From assembly GCA_041558415.1 (NCBI GenBank), contig JBFFEY010000059.1, positions 1 through 19,664 on the forward strand: a DNA stretch of 19,664 nt, in the 5' to 3' direction. A program made the translations under genes and the position numbers. Under the pieces are notes generated by a model, which was not told the DNA's origin, made no database searches, and saw only the letters and a list, made by a program, of their open reading frames with translations. Source of the stretch: SG8-39 sp041558415. GTDB taxonomy: Bacteria > Pseudomonadota > Gammaproteobacteria > Burkholderiales > SG8-39. Positions 5,511-12,303 of this stretch are shown piece after piece (position 1 is the first letter of the stretch; each line of letters starts with the position of its first letter).

Positions 5511-7094
5511 TCAACGTGGTCGCCGGCGAATGGCTTTCAACACCTCGCGCGCGCAATTCCGTCCCGGCAGTCCGGTCACCCCGCCGCCCGGATGCGCGCC
5601 CGAACCGCAAAGGTAAAGACCCTTCAGCGGCGAGCGGTAATCCGCGTAGCCCAGCATCGGCCGCGCCGACCAGAGCTGATCGAGCGACAGCTGTCCGTGG
5701 AAGATGTCGCCGCCGACGAGACCGAACTCGCGCTCCAGGTCGGCAGGCGACAGCGCGCTGTGCGCGATGACGCTTTCGCGGAAGCCCGGTGCGAAACGTT
5801 CGACGACGTCGAAGATGCGCCCGATCGCCTCGTCCTTGCGTGTCGCCCAATCCGCCGCCGGATCGAAGTGCTGGCAAAACAAACTCGCCACGTGCGCGCC
5901 GGCCGGGGCAAGCGAATCGTCGAGCGTGCTCGGGATGACCATCTCCACGATCGGCGCGCGTGCCATGCCTTCACGTCGCGCATCGACGTAGGCCGCGTCC
6001 ATGTAATCGAGCGACGGCGCCAGGATGATGCCGCTCGCGTGATGCGCGCCGGGCTGCGGCCGGCAGCTGAAGCGCGGCAGCGCGGCAAGCGCGACGTTCA
6101 TGCGAAAGCTCGCCGAGGCGCACCTCCAGCCGCGCATGCGCGCAACGAACTCCGCCGGCAGCGCTGACGACTCGACCATGTCGAGGTAAAGCAGCTTCGG
6201 ATTCACGTTGCCGATGATGATGTCGGCCTCGAGCGAGCGACCGTCGGCGAGCGTGACGCCGCGCGCTGCACCGGCGCGCGTCTCGACCCGCGCGACTGCG
6301 GCCGAGGTTTCGATCGTCGCGCCATGCGCGCGCGCTTCCGCGGCAATCGCCTCGGAGATGGCGCCCATGCCGCCAAGCGCGTGGCCCCAGGCGCCCCGCT
6401 TGCCGTTCACCTCGCCGAAGCAGTGATGCAGAAGCACGTACGCGGTGCCCGGATGAAAGGGGCTGGCGTAGCTGCCGACCACCGCATCGAAGCCGAACGC
6501 CGCGCGCACCGCATCGGACTCGAACCAGCGTGCGAGCAGGTCGGCCGCGCTCTTGCTGAACAGGTCGAGCAGGTCGCGGCGCGCCTCCATGTCGAGTGCG
6601 CGCACGCGCCGCGCGGCCGACAGCGCGCGCCACAGGTCTTGGATGCCGCCGCCGACGTTGGGCGGCGTCTCGAGCACCAGGGTGCGCAGCAGGTCGGTGA
6701 CGCGCTCGAGCATCGCCCAGTACGCCGGCACGCGCTCGGCGTCGCGCACCGAATACTTCGCGAACGCGCGCTGCGTCGCCTCCAGACCGCCGCCGATGCA
6801 CAGCTCGCGCGTCTCATCCAGCGGCAGAAAGTTGGCCAGCGGCCGCTCGACGATGCGCAGACCGTGGCGCGCGAGGTTCAACTCACGGATCACCGCCGGG
6901 TGCAGCAGGCTGACGGTGTAGGCGGCGACCGAGTTGCGGAAACCGGGATGGAATTCCTCGGTCGCCGCAGCGCCGCCGATCACCGGCCGGCGCTCGAGGA
7001 TGCGCACCTTCAACCCCGCGCGCGCCAGGTACGCGGCGCAGGCGAGGCCGTTGTGGCCTGCGCCGATGACGATCGCATGTATCTTGGCCGCCAT
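5511..7094 (-). CDS. FAD-dependent oxidoreductase, PYROXD2/phytoene-desaturase-like
   Basis: This 527-residue protein opens with a Rossmann FAD/NAD-binding motif (VIGAGHNGLACAAYLARAG, residues 9-27) followed by the acidic end of strand 2 (ILERR). It closes with the family C-terminal FAD signature (YLCGSGAHPGGGVTGLPG). This matches the COG1233 group, which includes carotenoid desaturases and the PYROXD2-like proteins; the GHNGL form is typical of the latter. The substrate cannot be read from the sequence, and no carotenoid gene is nearby. The start is supported by homology-like onset at MAAKIHAIVIG; the ribosome-binding site is weak. The gene diverges from the nucleotidyltransferase-fold gene across a 119-bp region that contains a striking symmetric operator. 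Confidence 0.85.
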   Translation of the reverse strand: MAAKIHAIVIGAGHNGLACAAYLARAGLKVRILERRPVIGGAAATEEFHPGFRNSVAAYTVSLLHPAVIRELNLARHGLRIVERPLANFLPLDETRELCIGGGLEATQRAFAKYSVRDAERVPAYWAMLERVTDLLRTLVLETPPNVGGGIQDLWRALSAARRVRALDMEARRDLLDLFSKSAADLLARWFESDAVRAAFGFDAVVGSYASPFHPGTAYVLLHHCFGEVNGKRGAWGHALGGMGAISEAIAAEARAHGATIETSAAVARVETRAGAARGVTLADGRSLEADIIIGNVNPKLLYLDMVESSALPAEFVARMRGWRCASASFRMNVALAALPRFSCRPQPGAHHASGIILAPSLDYMDAAYVDARREGMARAPIVEMVIPSTLDDSLAPAGAHVASLFCQHFDPAADWATRKDEAIGRIFDVVERFAPGFRESVIAHSALSPADLEREFGLVGGDIFHGQLSLDQLWSARPMLGYADYRSPLKGLYLCGSGAHPGGGVTGLPGRNCAREVLKAIRRRPR

Positions 7095-7146
7095 GCCGTG
7101 CTGAATGATGCGCCCGCTCGAAGGCTGCCCGGGCGCTGATGTCTTT

Positions 7147-7210
7147 TATACTAGGTTCCGTTGCATTTTAGTATAACAAGCTATACTAAAATTCTTTCGT
7201 TTCTAGTATA
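7147..7210. promoter_or_regulatory. Symmetric operator made of four TAGTATA half-sites
   Basis: Four copies of the 7-mer TAGTATA or its complement lie at 7147-7153, 7169-7175, 7182-7188 and 7204-7210. The inner pair forms a perfect 10-bp inverted repeat (TTTTAGTATA, 7166-7175 with 7182-7191). The outer pair forms an exact 8-bp repeat (7147-7154 with 7203-7210). Both pairs share one centre, 7178.5, and inner to outer spacing is 22 bp (two helical turns) on each side. The block fills the divergent region between 7094 and 7214, ends three bases before the right-hand ATG, and is AT-rich in a GC-rich setting. It contains TATACT-like -10 boxes in both directions, so a bound dimer of dimers could silence both genes. 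Confidence 0.8.
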
Positions 7211-7213
7211 ACC

Positions 7214-8254
7214 ATGCCGCGATCCACCGAACTTCCGCTCAGCGCACAAACCGCGTACGCCCAACTGCTCGAGGCTGCGCTCGCCGCAGACCATCAGCGC
7301 ACCGTCGCCGGGCTGAGCGGCTCGTTCGCCAAGAAGATCGTCAAGGGCGCGACTTACTGGTACTACCAGTACACCGAGCCCTCGGGCAAGCTGCGTCAGA
7401 TCTACGTCGGGCCGGACAACGAAGCCGTCGCTGCGCTGCGCAGACAAAAGTCGCAAGCCGGGACGTCGGAGCAGCTCGGGCCCCTCGCGCGCGCCGCATC
7501 GGCACTGGGGTGCAGCGAATTGCTCGCCCGCCACGCCCGGGTCCTCGAACGGCTCTCCGAGTACGGCTTCTTTCGCGCTGGCGGCGTACTCATCGGCACA
7601 CACGCCTTTCTCGCCTTCGGCAATATGCTGGGCGTACGCTGGGCGAGCGCGGACCGGACGCAGGACGTCGATTTCGCGCATGCGGGCAAGCGCATGTCCA
7701 TCGCCCTGCCGACGAACGTAGAACTCGACACTCACGCGGCGGTCGATTCGCTCGAAATGGGCTTTCTCCCGATCCAGGACCTCAGCACCAAGGCGGGCGC
7801 AACGTATCTCAATCCGCGAGATCCGGCGTTCCGGCTCGACTTTGTCGCACCCCGACATCGCGGCGGGGACAAGCCGTTTTCCCATCCTCGCATCGGCGTC
7901 ACGCTGCAGCCGTTGCGGTTCATCGAATATTTGCTCGAGGACGTGCAGCACGCCGTGGTGTTCTCGGGCGATCGCGTCGTCCTCGTGAATGTGCCCCACC
8001 CTGCCCGATACGCGCTGCACAAGCTGGTCGTTCTGGGCGAGCGCAAGGGCGCATTCGCGACGAAGTCGACAAAAGACCTCGAGCAGGCTGCGTCGCTTCT
8101 CGAACGACTCTCGGAAACGCGCAGGTCTGATGTTGAACGCGCGTGGAAGAATCTGAGCTCGCGCGGACCGGGATGGCGCTCGCGCGCGCGCCGGGGCGTA
8201 GATGTCCTAGCGAAGCAAGCGCCCGAGCTGCCCGTTTTGCGCTTGCTGCGATAG
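7214..8254 (+). CDS. GSU2403-family nucleotidyltransferase-fold protein
   Basis: This 346-residue protein has a nucleotidyltransferase fold of the type annotated GSU2403 family (Pfam NTP_transf_8). A GTHAF motif at 128-132 is followed by the paired aspartates D151 and D153 (TQDVDF) and a third aspartate D209 (RLDFVAP), which together form the expected metal-binding triad. The N-terminal 80 residues (SGSFAKKIVKG, YWYYQYTEPSG, RQIYVGPD) form a separate, Tyr-rich module. Related minimal nucleotidyltransferases act as toxins (AbiEii, MenT) or in RNA and antibiotic modification; the actual substrate is unknown. No antitoxin-sized gene lies beside it. There is no Shine-Dalgarno before the ATG at 7214, and the ATG follows the operator directly. 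Its lone position and AT-rich control region hint at acquisition by transfer. Confidence 0.75.
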   Translation: MPRSTELPLSAQTAYAQLLEAALAADHQRTVAGLSGSFAKKIVKGATYWYYQYTEPSGKLRQIYVGPDNEAVAALRRQKSQAGTSEQLGPLARAASALGCSELLARHARVLERLSEYGFFRAGGVLIGTHAFLAFGNMLGVRWASADRTQDVDFAHAGKRMSIALPTNVELDTHAAVDSLEMGFLPIQDLSTKAGATYLNPRDPAFRLDFVAPRHRGGDKPFSHPRIGVTLQPLRFIEYLLEDVQHAVVFSGDRVVLVNVPHPARYALHKLVVLGERKGAFATKSTKDLEQAASLLERLSETRRSDVERAWKNLSSRGPGWRSRARRGVDVLAKQAPELPVLRLLR

Positions 8255-8314
8255 CGTTTGCCGGCCCGGCGGCCCGGCGCTGAAGTATGCATGCCGCTCG
8301 AAGAGGGAGCCCTC

Positions 8315-9274
8315 ATGACCGACTCGCTTTCCCACTCCGGCTGGCGCCCAAGCCAGCGCGTCCCCGATCCCGCGATTGTCGTGGTCGACAAGTCGTTCGA
8401 GCGCTATCGTCTGCCGCTCACCAAGATCGAGCGCCTCGGCGGCGCGACGCGCTGGGCCGAGGGACCGGTGTGGTTCGGCGACGCACGCTGCCTCGTCTGG
8501 AGCGACGTGCCGAGCGACTGCATGTGGCGCTGGGACGAGGAAAGCGGCGCGATCGGCGTCTACCGCCGGCCGTCGAACAATGCCAACGGCAACACGCGCG
8601 ACCGCGAAGGGCGCCTCGTGACCTGCGAGCATCGCGGGCGCCGCGTGGTGCGCACCGAGCGCGATGGCCAGCTGACGGTGCTCGCCGAGCGCTTCGACGG
8701 CAAGCGGCTCAACTCGCCGAACGACGTCGTGTGCAAGTCGGACGGCTCGATCTGGTTCACCGATCCGAGCTTCGGGCTGCTCAGCCACTACGAGGGCGAG
8801 GTCGCGGCGCAGGAGCTGCCGACGCATGTCTACCGCGTCGACCCCTCGGGTGCGCTCTCCGTGGTCGCCGAGGGCATCAACCAGCCGAACGGGCTCGCCT
8901 TCTCGCCCGACGAGTCGATCCTCTACATCGTCGAGTCGCGCTCCGTGCCGCGCAGGATCCTCGCCTACGACGTGAACAACGGCACGACGCTCGCCAACCG
9001 CCGCATCCTGATCGACGCCGGTCCCAAGGGGACTCCGGACGGATTCCGCTGCGATGTCGACGGCAACCTGTGGTGCGGCTGGGGCATGGGCGAGGCCGGG
9101 CTGGACGGCGTGCACGTATTCAACCCGGACGGCCGGCTGATCGGGCGCATCGACCTGCCCGAGCGCTGCGCCAACCTGTGTTTCGGCGGGCTGCACCGCA
9201 ATCGTCTGTTCATGGCGGCGACCACCTCGCTCTACGCGCTCTACGTCAACACCCAGGGCGTGGCGTACTTCTGA
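8315..9274 (+). CDS. SMP-30/gluconolactonase-family lactonase
   Basis: This 319-residue six-bladed beta-propeller protein belongs to the SMP-30/gluconolactonase/LRE family. Metal ligands in this family are Glu, Asn, Asn and Asp; here they correspond to E49 (WAEGPVW), N136 (NSPNDVV), N192 (NQPNGLAFSPDE) and D242 (TPDGFRCD). The enzyme probably hydrolyses a sugar lactone or related lactone in the cytoplasm, since no signal peptide is visible. The substrate is not predictable. The ATG at 8315 is chosen over in-frame starts at 8258 and 8291 because AGAGGGAG lies five bases upstream. It may be cotranscribed with the upstream nucleotidyltransferase-fold gene (60-bp gap), although a functional link is unclear. 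It converges on the DUF3300 gene. Confidence 0.85.
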   Translation: MTDSLSHSGWRPSQRVPDPAIVVVDKSFERYRLPLTKIERLGGATRWAEGPVWFGDARCLVWSDVPSDCMWRWDEESGAIGVYRRPSNNANGNTRDREGRLVTCEHRGRRVVRTERDGQLTVLAERFDGKRLNSPNDVVCKSDGSIWFTDPSFGLLSHYEGEVAAQELPTHVYRVDPSGALSVVAEGINQPNGLAFSPDESILYIVESRSVPRRILAYDVNNGTTLANRRILIDAGPKGTPDGFRCDVDGNLWCGWGMGEAGLDGVHVFNPDGRLIGRIDLPERCANLCFGGLHRNRLFMAATTSLYALYVNTQGVAYF

Positions 9275-9309
9275 TCGCGGGACGCCGGTCAGCCCGGCGG
9301 CCGGCGATC
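9273..9309. terminator. Hairpin spanning the stop codons of two convergent genes
   Basis: Bases 9273-9288 pair with 9294-9309 (16-bp stem, two mismatches, loop TCAGC). The structure includes the end of the TGA of the lactonase gene and the last codons and stop of the DUF3300 gene. It has no T-run. Its place between convergent genes suggests a bidirectional terminator or 3' end stabiliser. Confidence 0.45.
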
Positions 9310-9867
9310 GCGCGCGTCCTCGCTGTTGCGCGGGCCGCGCGGCGGCATCGATCGCCGCTCGCCACGCTCGGCGGGCTGTGCCTGTTGCGATCGCGGCTGG
9401 GCCTGCGGCGCGCTCCGATCCTCGCCTGATTGCGTCTCGCGTTGCGGCTCCGGCACGCGAGCTTCACGTTGCGCCTGAGGGCGTCGCGGCTCGCGCTGCG
9501 GTCCCCGCGGGCTTGCCGCGCGGGGCGATTCGCGCGCGTCACCCTGCAGCTCGCGTGCCTGCGGTCGCTCCGATTCGCGTTGCCGCGTCTCGCGCTGCGG
9601 CTCGGCTCGCGGCGGAGAGGGCGCGCGCTCGCGAGCCTCGACGCGATGCGATTGCGCTGGCTGCGCCTTGGGCCGGCGCGGCTCCTGCGCTCTTGCGTCG
9701 CGTCGCGGCGATTCCGGCTGCCGCGCCTCCGGCCGCTTCCCCTCCGGCGGGCGGGCTTCCGGCCGATCAATGTCCGCCCGGCGCGCTTCGCGCGGCGGCG
9801 CTGCGGGTTCGACCGCATGCCCCACGCGCGGCGCGGGCCGATGTCCGGCATGGCGGCGCGTCGGTTC
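9289..9867 (-). repeat. Degenerate Arg/Glu/Pro/Gln coding repeats in the DUF3300 gene
   Basis: About 580 bases encode a tail with recurring short units centred on REPQRE, RRPQAQ and RQPES-type words. The DNA shows matching imperfect repeats of GCGTCTCGCG/TTGCGGCTCG type. Unit length is irregular, so this is compositional repetition rather than a clean tandem array. Confidence 0.6.
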
Positions 9868-10704
9868 GTGGTGCCAGCGACCTGGCTTGATGACGACCAC
9901 CCGATGCGGCGCACGGCGCTCGATTGCGCGGTGCACGTACCAGGTATCGACGCGCACCACGCGCACCTCGCGCCGCGGCCATTGGATATCGCTGTAGAAA
10001 AAGCCCACCGACAGCCGCACCCCATGGCCCCACCAGAAGCCGACCCGGACGCCCGATGCGCGCGGCACGAAGCGGTAGCCGTGCCAGGGCGCCCACACGA
10101 CGGGCGGATGCGCCGGCCACCACCAGCGGCCGTAGATCAGGCGCGGGTCGTAATACGGCAGGTACACCAGCGCGGGCGAGGCGAACACGATGCCGATGCG
10201 CGGCCCGTCGTCGATCACGTGGACATGCCCGTCGCTCGCCAGCGCACCGGCGACGCGCGCGCGACGCCGCAGCCCCTGCACCGCGTCCATCACGTCCGGC
10301 TCCTGCGCGAGGAAGGCGTCGCCCAGCTCTCGCGTCCAGTCGATGTGCTCGTCCATGCGCTGCAGCAGCCCGGGAAAAGCGAGCAGCGACTTGACGCTCG
10401 GGTCCCAGTCGAAGGCGTCTGCGGCCCGAACGGCGTCCTCGCCGGCGAGCTCCGGGTGCATGCGCGACCAGCGCGCGGCCGTGACGACCTCGTCGGGATA
10501 GGTCGAGGCGATCAGCAGCTGGGCGAGCAGCGCGTCGGGATACAGCGCCACCGGCGCGAGGAGTTGGTCGAGCTCGGCACGGCTCCAGCCGCGCGGCTGT
10601 GTCTGCGACTGCGCCGTCGCGCAACCGCCGGCCATGACGGCGAGCAGTACGGCGACGAGCACTGCGACGATCCTGTTGTAGCGCGTTCCGGTCGTGGCGT
10701 TCAT
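9289..10704 (-). CDS. DUF3300 lipoprotein with a long charged low-complexity tail
   Basis: This 471-residue protein has a lipoprotein signal (lipobox MAGGC, C28). A DUF3300 domain spans roughly residues 40-255 and is recognised by LLAPVALYPDALLAQLLIASTYPDEVV, the SLLAFPGLLQRMDEHIDWTRELGDAF stretch, and the Trp/Tyr/Pro-rich YYDPRLIYGRWWWPAHPP segment. DUF3300 proteins are envelope proteins of unknown function. After about residue 280 the sequence is a 190-residue Arg/Glu/Pro/Gln/Ala-rich, poorly ordered tail built from loose repeats (PQRE, RRPQ, REARE-like), which could bind peptidoglycan, nucleic acid or other surfaces. GGAGG lies seven bases before the ATG at 10704. It is on the same strand as, and 110 bp downstream of, the Rrf2 gene. 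Confidence 0.85.
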   Translation of the reverse strand: MNATTGTRYNRIVAVLVAVLLAVMAGGCATAQSQTQPRGWSRAELDQLLAPVALYPDALLAQLLIASTYPDEVVTAARWSRMHPELAGEDAVRAADAFDWDPSVKSLLAFPGLLQRMDEHIDWTRELGDAFLAQEPDVMDAVQGLRRRARVAGALASDGHVHVIDDGPRIGIVFASPALVYLPYYDPRLIYGRWWWPAHPPVVWAPWHGYRFVPRASGVRVGFWWGHGVRLSVGFFYSDIQWPRREVRVVRVDTWYVHRAIERRAPHRVVVIKPGRWHHEPTRRHAGHRPAPRVGHAVEPAAPPREARRADIDRPEARPPEGKRPEARQPESPRRDARAQEPRRPKAQPAQSHRVEARERAPSPPRAEPQRETRQRESERPQARELQGDARESPRAASPRGPQREPRRPQAQREARVPEPQRETQSGEDRSAPQAQPRSQQAQPAERGERRSMPPRGPRNSEDARDRRPPG

Positions 10705-10814
10705 GGGGCACCTCCAGTGACCCCATTAGCGCGCAATCCGCCGGCGGCGTCGGTGAGCGTTTGCTACCGGATGTAAGCGGCTTAACGCAGCGGAAACAAT
10801 TCGCCGGCGGCGGT

Positions 10815-11255
10815 TCAGCCGCGGCGGCGCGCGACCAGCCTGAGCATCGTCTCGAGCGTGATCGAGCGGAAGGTCGCCTTGGCGATCTCGTCGATCTCCG
10901 TAAGCACGACGCCGATCGCGTCCTCGACTTCGAAGGCGGTCGCGCCGCTCTCGCCCTTTGCGCGCCGCCCGCTGCGACGCGCGACGTTTTTCGGCGCGCT
11001 GATGTCCTCGAACAGCTCGATCACGTCCATCAGCGTCACGCGCCGCGTGTTGCCGGCAAAACGGTATCCGCCGCCGGCGCCGCGCGCCGCGCGCACCAGC
11101 CCCGCACGCCCCAACGTGCGCAGCACCTTGGCGAGGTGGTGCGGCGACATGCGGTACTTCTCGGCGATCTCCGCGGCCGACAGCTGTGCGCCCGGCCGCG
11201 CCGCGAACTCCAGCACGCTGCACAGGGCAAGATGCGTGTTCTTCTGCAGCTTCAC
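10815..11255 (-). CDS. Rrf2-family transcriptional regulator without cluster cysteines
   Basis: This 146-residue protein has a winged helix-turn-helix (residues 8-68: LSAAEIAEKYRMSPHHLAKVLRTLGRAGLVRAARGAGGGYRFA) typical of Rrf2 proteins such as IscR, NsrR and CymR. The long dimerisation helix follows (about 105-135). Iron-sulfur members carry three cysteines in the loop before that helix; here the loop (NVARRSGRRAKGESG) has none, and the only cysteine is C12. Sensing through a cluster is therefore unlikely. The start is GTG at 11255, with GAGG six bases upstream overlapping the stop of the GNAT gene seven bases away, so the two are coupled. Possible targets are its own operon and the divergent pad operon, where a dyad lies at 11770-11786. 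Confidence 0.85.
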   Translation of the reverse strand: MKLQKNTHLALCSVLEFAARPGAQLSAAEIAEKYRMSPHHLAKVLRTLGRAGLVRAARGAGGGYRFAGNTRRVTLMDVIELFEDISAPKNVARRSGRRAKGESGATAFEVEDAIGVVLTEIDEIAKATFRSITLETMLRLVARRRG

Positions 11256-11262
11256 GCCCGCC

Positions 11263-11763
11263 TCAGTCGAGACTTTTTTCGAGCGGGATGAAGGGTGCGG
11301 CCATCATGCCCTGGCTGCGAAAGAACGACAGCACCAGATGGTTGTCGCGCGCCAGCAGCGTGCGCACGGTGCCGACCCCGAGCCGCCGGAAGCCGTCGCA
11401 GATCGCGTCGAGCAGCTGCGTGGCGATGCCTGACAGGCGCGCGTCCGGCCGCACGCCGACGCCGAACACCCAGCCGCAGGGCGGCGAGCCGAACTCCCAG
11501 TCGCGCACGTCGCCGACGACGTAGCCCTCGATGCGCCCGCCGCGGTCGGCGACCAGGAAAAAGCGCTGCTGCCGCCCGCCGCCGTAGCGCCGCAGGATTT
11601 GCCCCCAGTAATCGGCCTTGCGCAGCCCGGTGATGCCGGCGTCGATCTCGATCACCTGCTCGAGGTCGCCGGACTGCACGCCGCGAATGCGCGCTGCAGC
11701 CCGCGTCGGGCGGGCGGCAGCGGGTTTCTTGAGTGAGATCAAATGCGGGGGTCCGGCGAGCAA
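11263..11763 (-). CDS. GNAT-family N-acetyltransferase
   Basis: This protein of about 150-166 residues has a GNAT fold: IRGVQSGDLEQVIEID at the start, the middle strand FLVADRGGRIEGYVVGDV, the VFGVGVRPDARLSGIATQLLDAICDGFRRLG stretch (motif A with RLSGIA in place of the usual Q/R-x-x-G-x-G/A) and LLARDNHLVLSFFRSQGM near the end. It would use acetyl-CoA to acylate a small molecule or protein; the substrate is unknown. The start is uncertain. An in-frame TAG lies directly before TTG 11763; other candidates are TTG 11742 and GTG 11679, and none has a good ribosome-binding site. The later start would free the FNR-like box at 11729-11742 to lie upstream of the gene. It is cotranscribed with the Rrf2 gene. 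Confidence 0.75.
   Translation of the reverse strand: MLAGPPHLISLKKPAAARPTRAAARIRGVQSGDLEQVIEIDAGITGLRKADYWGQILRRYGGGRQQRFFLVADRGGRIEGYVVGDVRDWEFGSPPCGWVFGVGVRPDARLSGIATQLLDAICDGFRRLGVGTVRTLLARDNHLVLSFFRSQGMMAAPFIPLEKSLD
11729..11742 (+). promoter_or_regulatory. FNR/ANR-type box TTGAGTGAGATCAA before the pad operon
   Basis: TTGAGTGAGATCAA matches the FNR/ANR consensus TTGAT-N4-ATCAA at nine of ten defined positions. Its centre (11735.5) is 41.5 bp before 11777. A TATCGT sequence at 11765-11770 would serve as a -10 element for a start there. This is the classic class II activator geometry, pointing at the pad operon, and it suits an anaerobic pathway. The site lies in the 5' part of the GNAT frame if that gene starts at TTG 11763. 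Confidence 0.5.
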
Positions 11764-11769
11764 CTATCG

Positions 11770-11786
11770 TCAAAATACGCTTTTGA
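11770..11786. promoter_or_regulatory. Dyad TCAAAA-N5-TTTTGA at the predicted pad start site
   Basis: A perfect 6-bp inverted repeat with a 5-base centre (TACGC) is centred on 11778, at the start site predicted from the FNR-like box and -10. It lies between the divergent GNAT/Rrf2 and pad units. It could be a repressor operator, for example for the Rrf2 protein or a phenylacetate-responsive regulator; the binding partner is not known. Confidence 0.45.
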
Positions 11787-11898
11787 GTACCGAATTACCA
11801 GTGCAGGCTGCGGGGCGCGGCGGGCGGATGCTTGAATTCGCGCCGGGCGCGGTGCAGCATGCGTGCAGACCCCGACCGGGGCGCATCGAGGAGGCACC

Positions 11899-12303
11899 AT
11901 GAAATCCACGCTTGCCGCGGGGCTGACCGCGCGCCGCAGCTACACCGTCGACCGCGAGCGCACCATCGACTTCATGGGCGAGGCCGCGCGCGTCTACGCC
12001 ACGCCGATGATGGTGCGCGACATCGAGATGACCTGTCGCGAGTTGCTGCTCGAGCACCTCGATGCGGGCGAGGACTCGGTCGGCACGCGCGTCGAGGTCG
12101 ACCACCTTGCCGCCACCCTGCTCGGGCAGACGGTGACGATCGAGGCCAAGATCGTCGAGCTGAAGGGGCGCGCGGTGACTTTCGAAATCAGCGGCAGCGA
12201 CGGCGTCGACACCATCTGCCGCGGACGCCACGGCCGCTTCGTGGTCGACGTCAAGCAGACCGAGCAGCGCCTCGCCGCGAAGAAGCAGAAAGCCGGACTA
12301 TGA
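11899..12303 (+). CDS. FlK-like acyl-CoA thioesterase, first gene of the pad operon
   Basis: This 134-residue single hot-dog-fold protein is similar along its length to fluoroacetyl-CoA thioesterase FlK (VYATPMMV, EMTC, GEDSVGTRVEVDHLAAT, TVTIEA, SGSDGVD, GRH). The catalytic triad of FlK (T42, E50, H76) corresponds to T35, E43 and H69 with identical spacing. It probably hydrolyses an acyl-CoA in the cytoplasm. Its ATGA overlap with padB (12300-12303) indicates tight coupling, so the substrate is likely a CoA ester of the phenylacetyl-CoA oxidation, perhaps phenylglyoxylyl-CoA; this is inferred. GAGGAGG lies immediately upstream of the ATG at 11899, which is preferred over the in-frame ATG at 11863. 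Confidence 0.85.
   Translation: MKSTLAAGLTARRSYTVDRERTIDFMGEAARVYATPMMVRDIEMTCRELLLEHLDAGEDSVGTRVEVDHLAATLLGQTVTIEAKIVELKGRAVTFEISGSDGVDTICRGRHGRFVVDVKQTEQRLAAKKQKAGL

Noticed and set aside
7214..8254. A complete type II or IV toxin-antitoxin or Abi system around the nucleotidyltransferase-fold gene
   Set aside because: No second small gene with antitoxin features is present on either side. The upstream neighbour is an oxidoreductase and the downstream one a lactonase, so only a solitary gene can be claimed.
10774..10784. Palindrome TAAGCGGCTTA upstream of the DUF3300 gene as an operator
   Set aside because: It is only a 5-bp dyad with one central base, has no second copy nearby, and cannot be separated from chance.
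11252..11773. A second minus-strand frame covering the GNAT gene
   Set aside because: The other frame has the acetyl-CoA binding motif and conserved strands; this one is Arg/Ala-rich with no fold.
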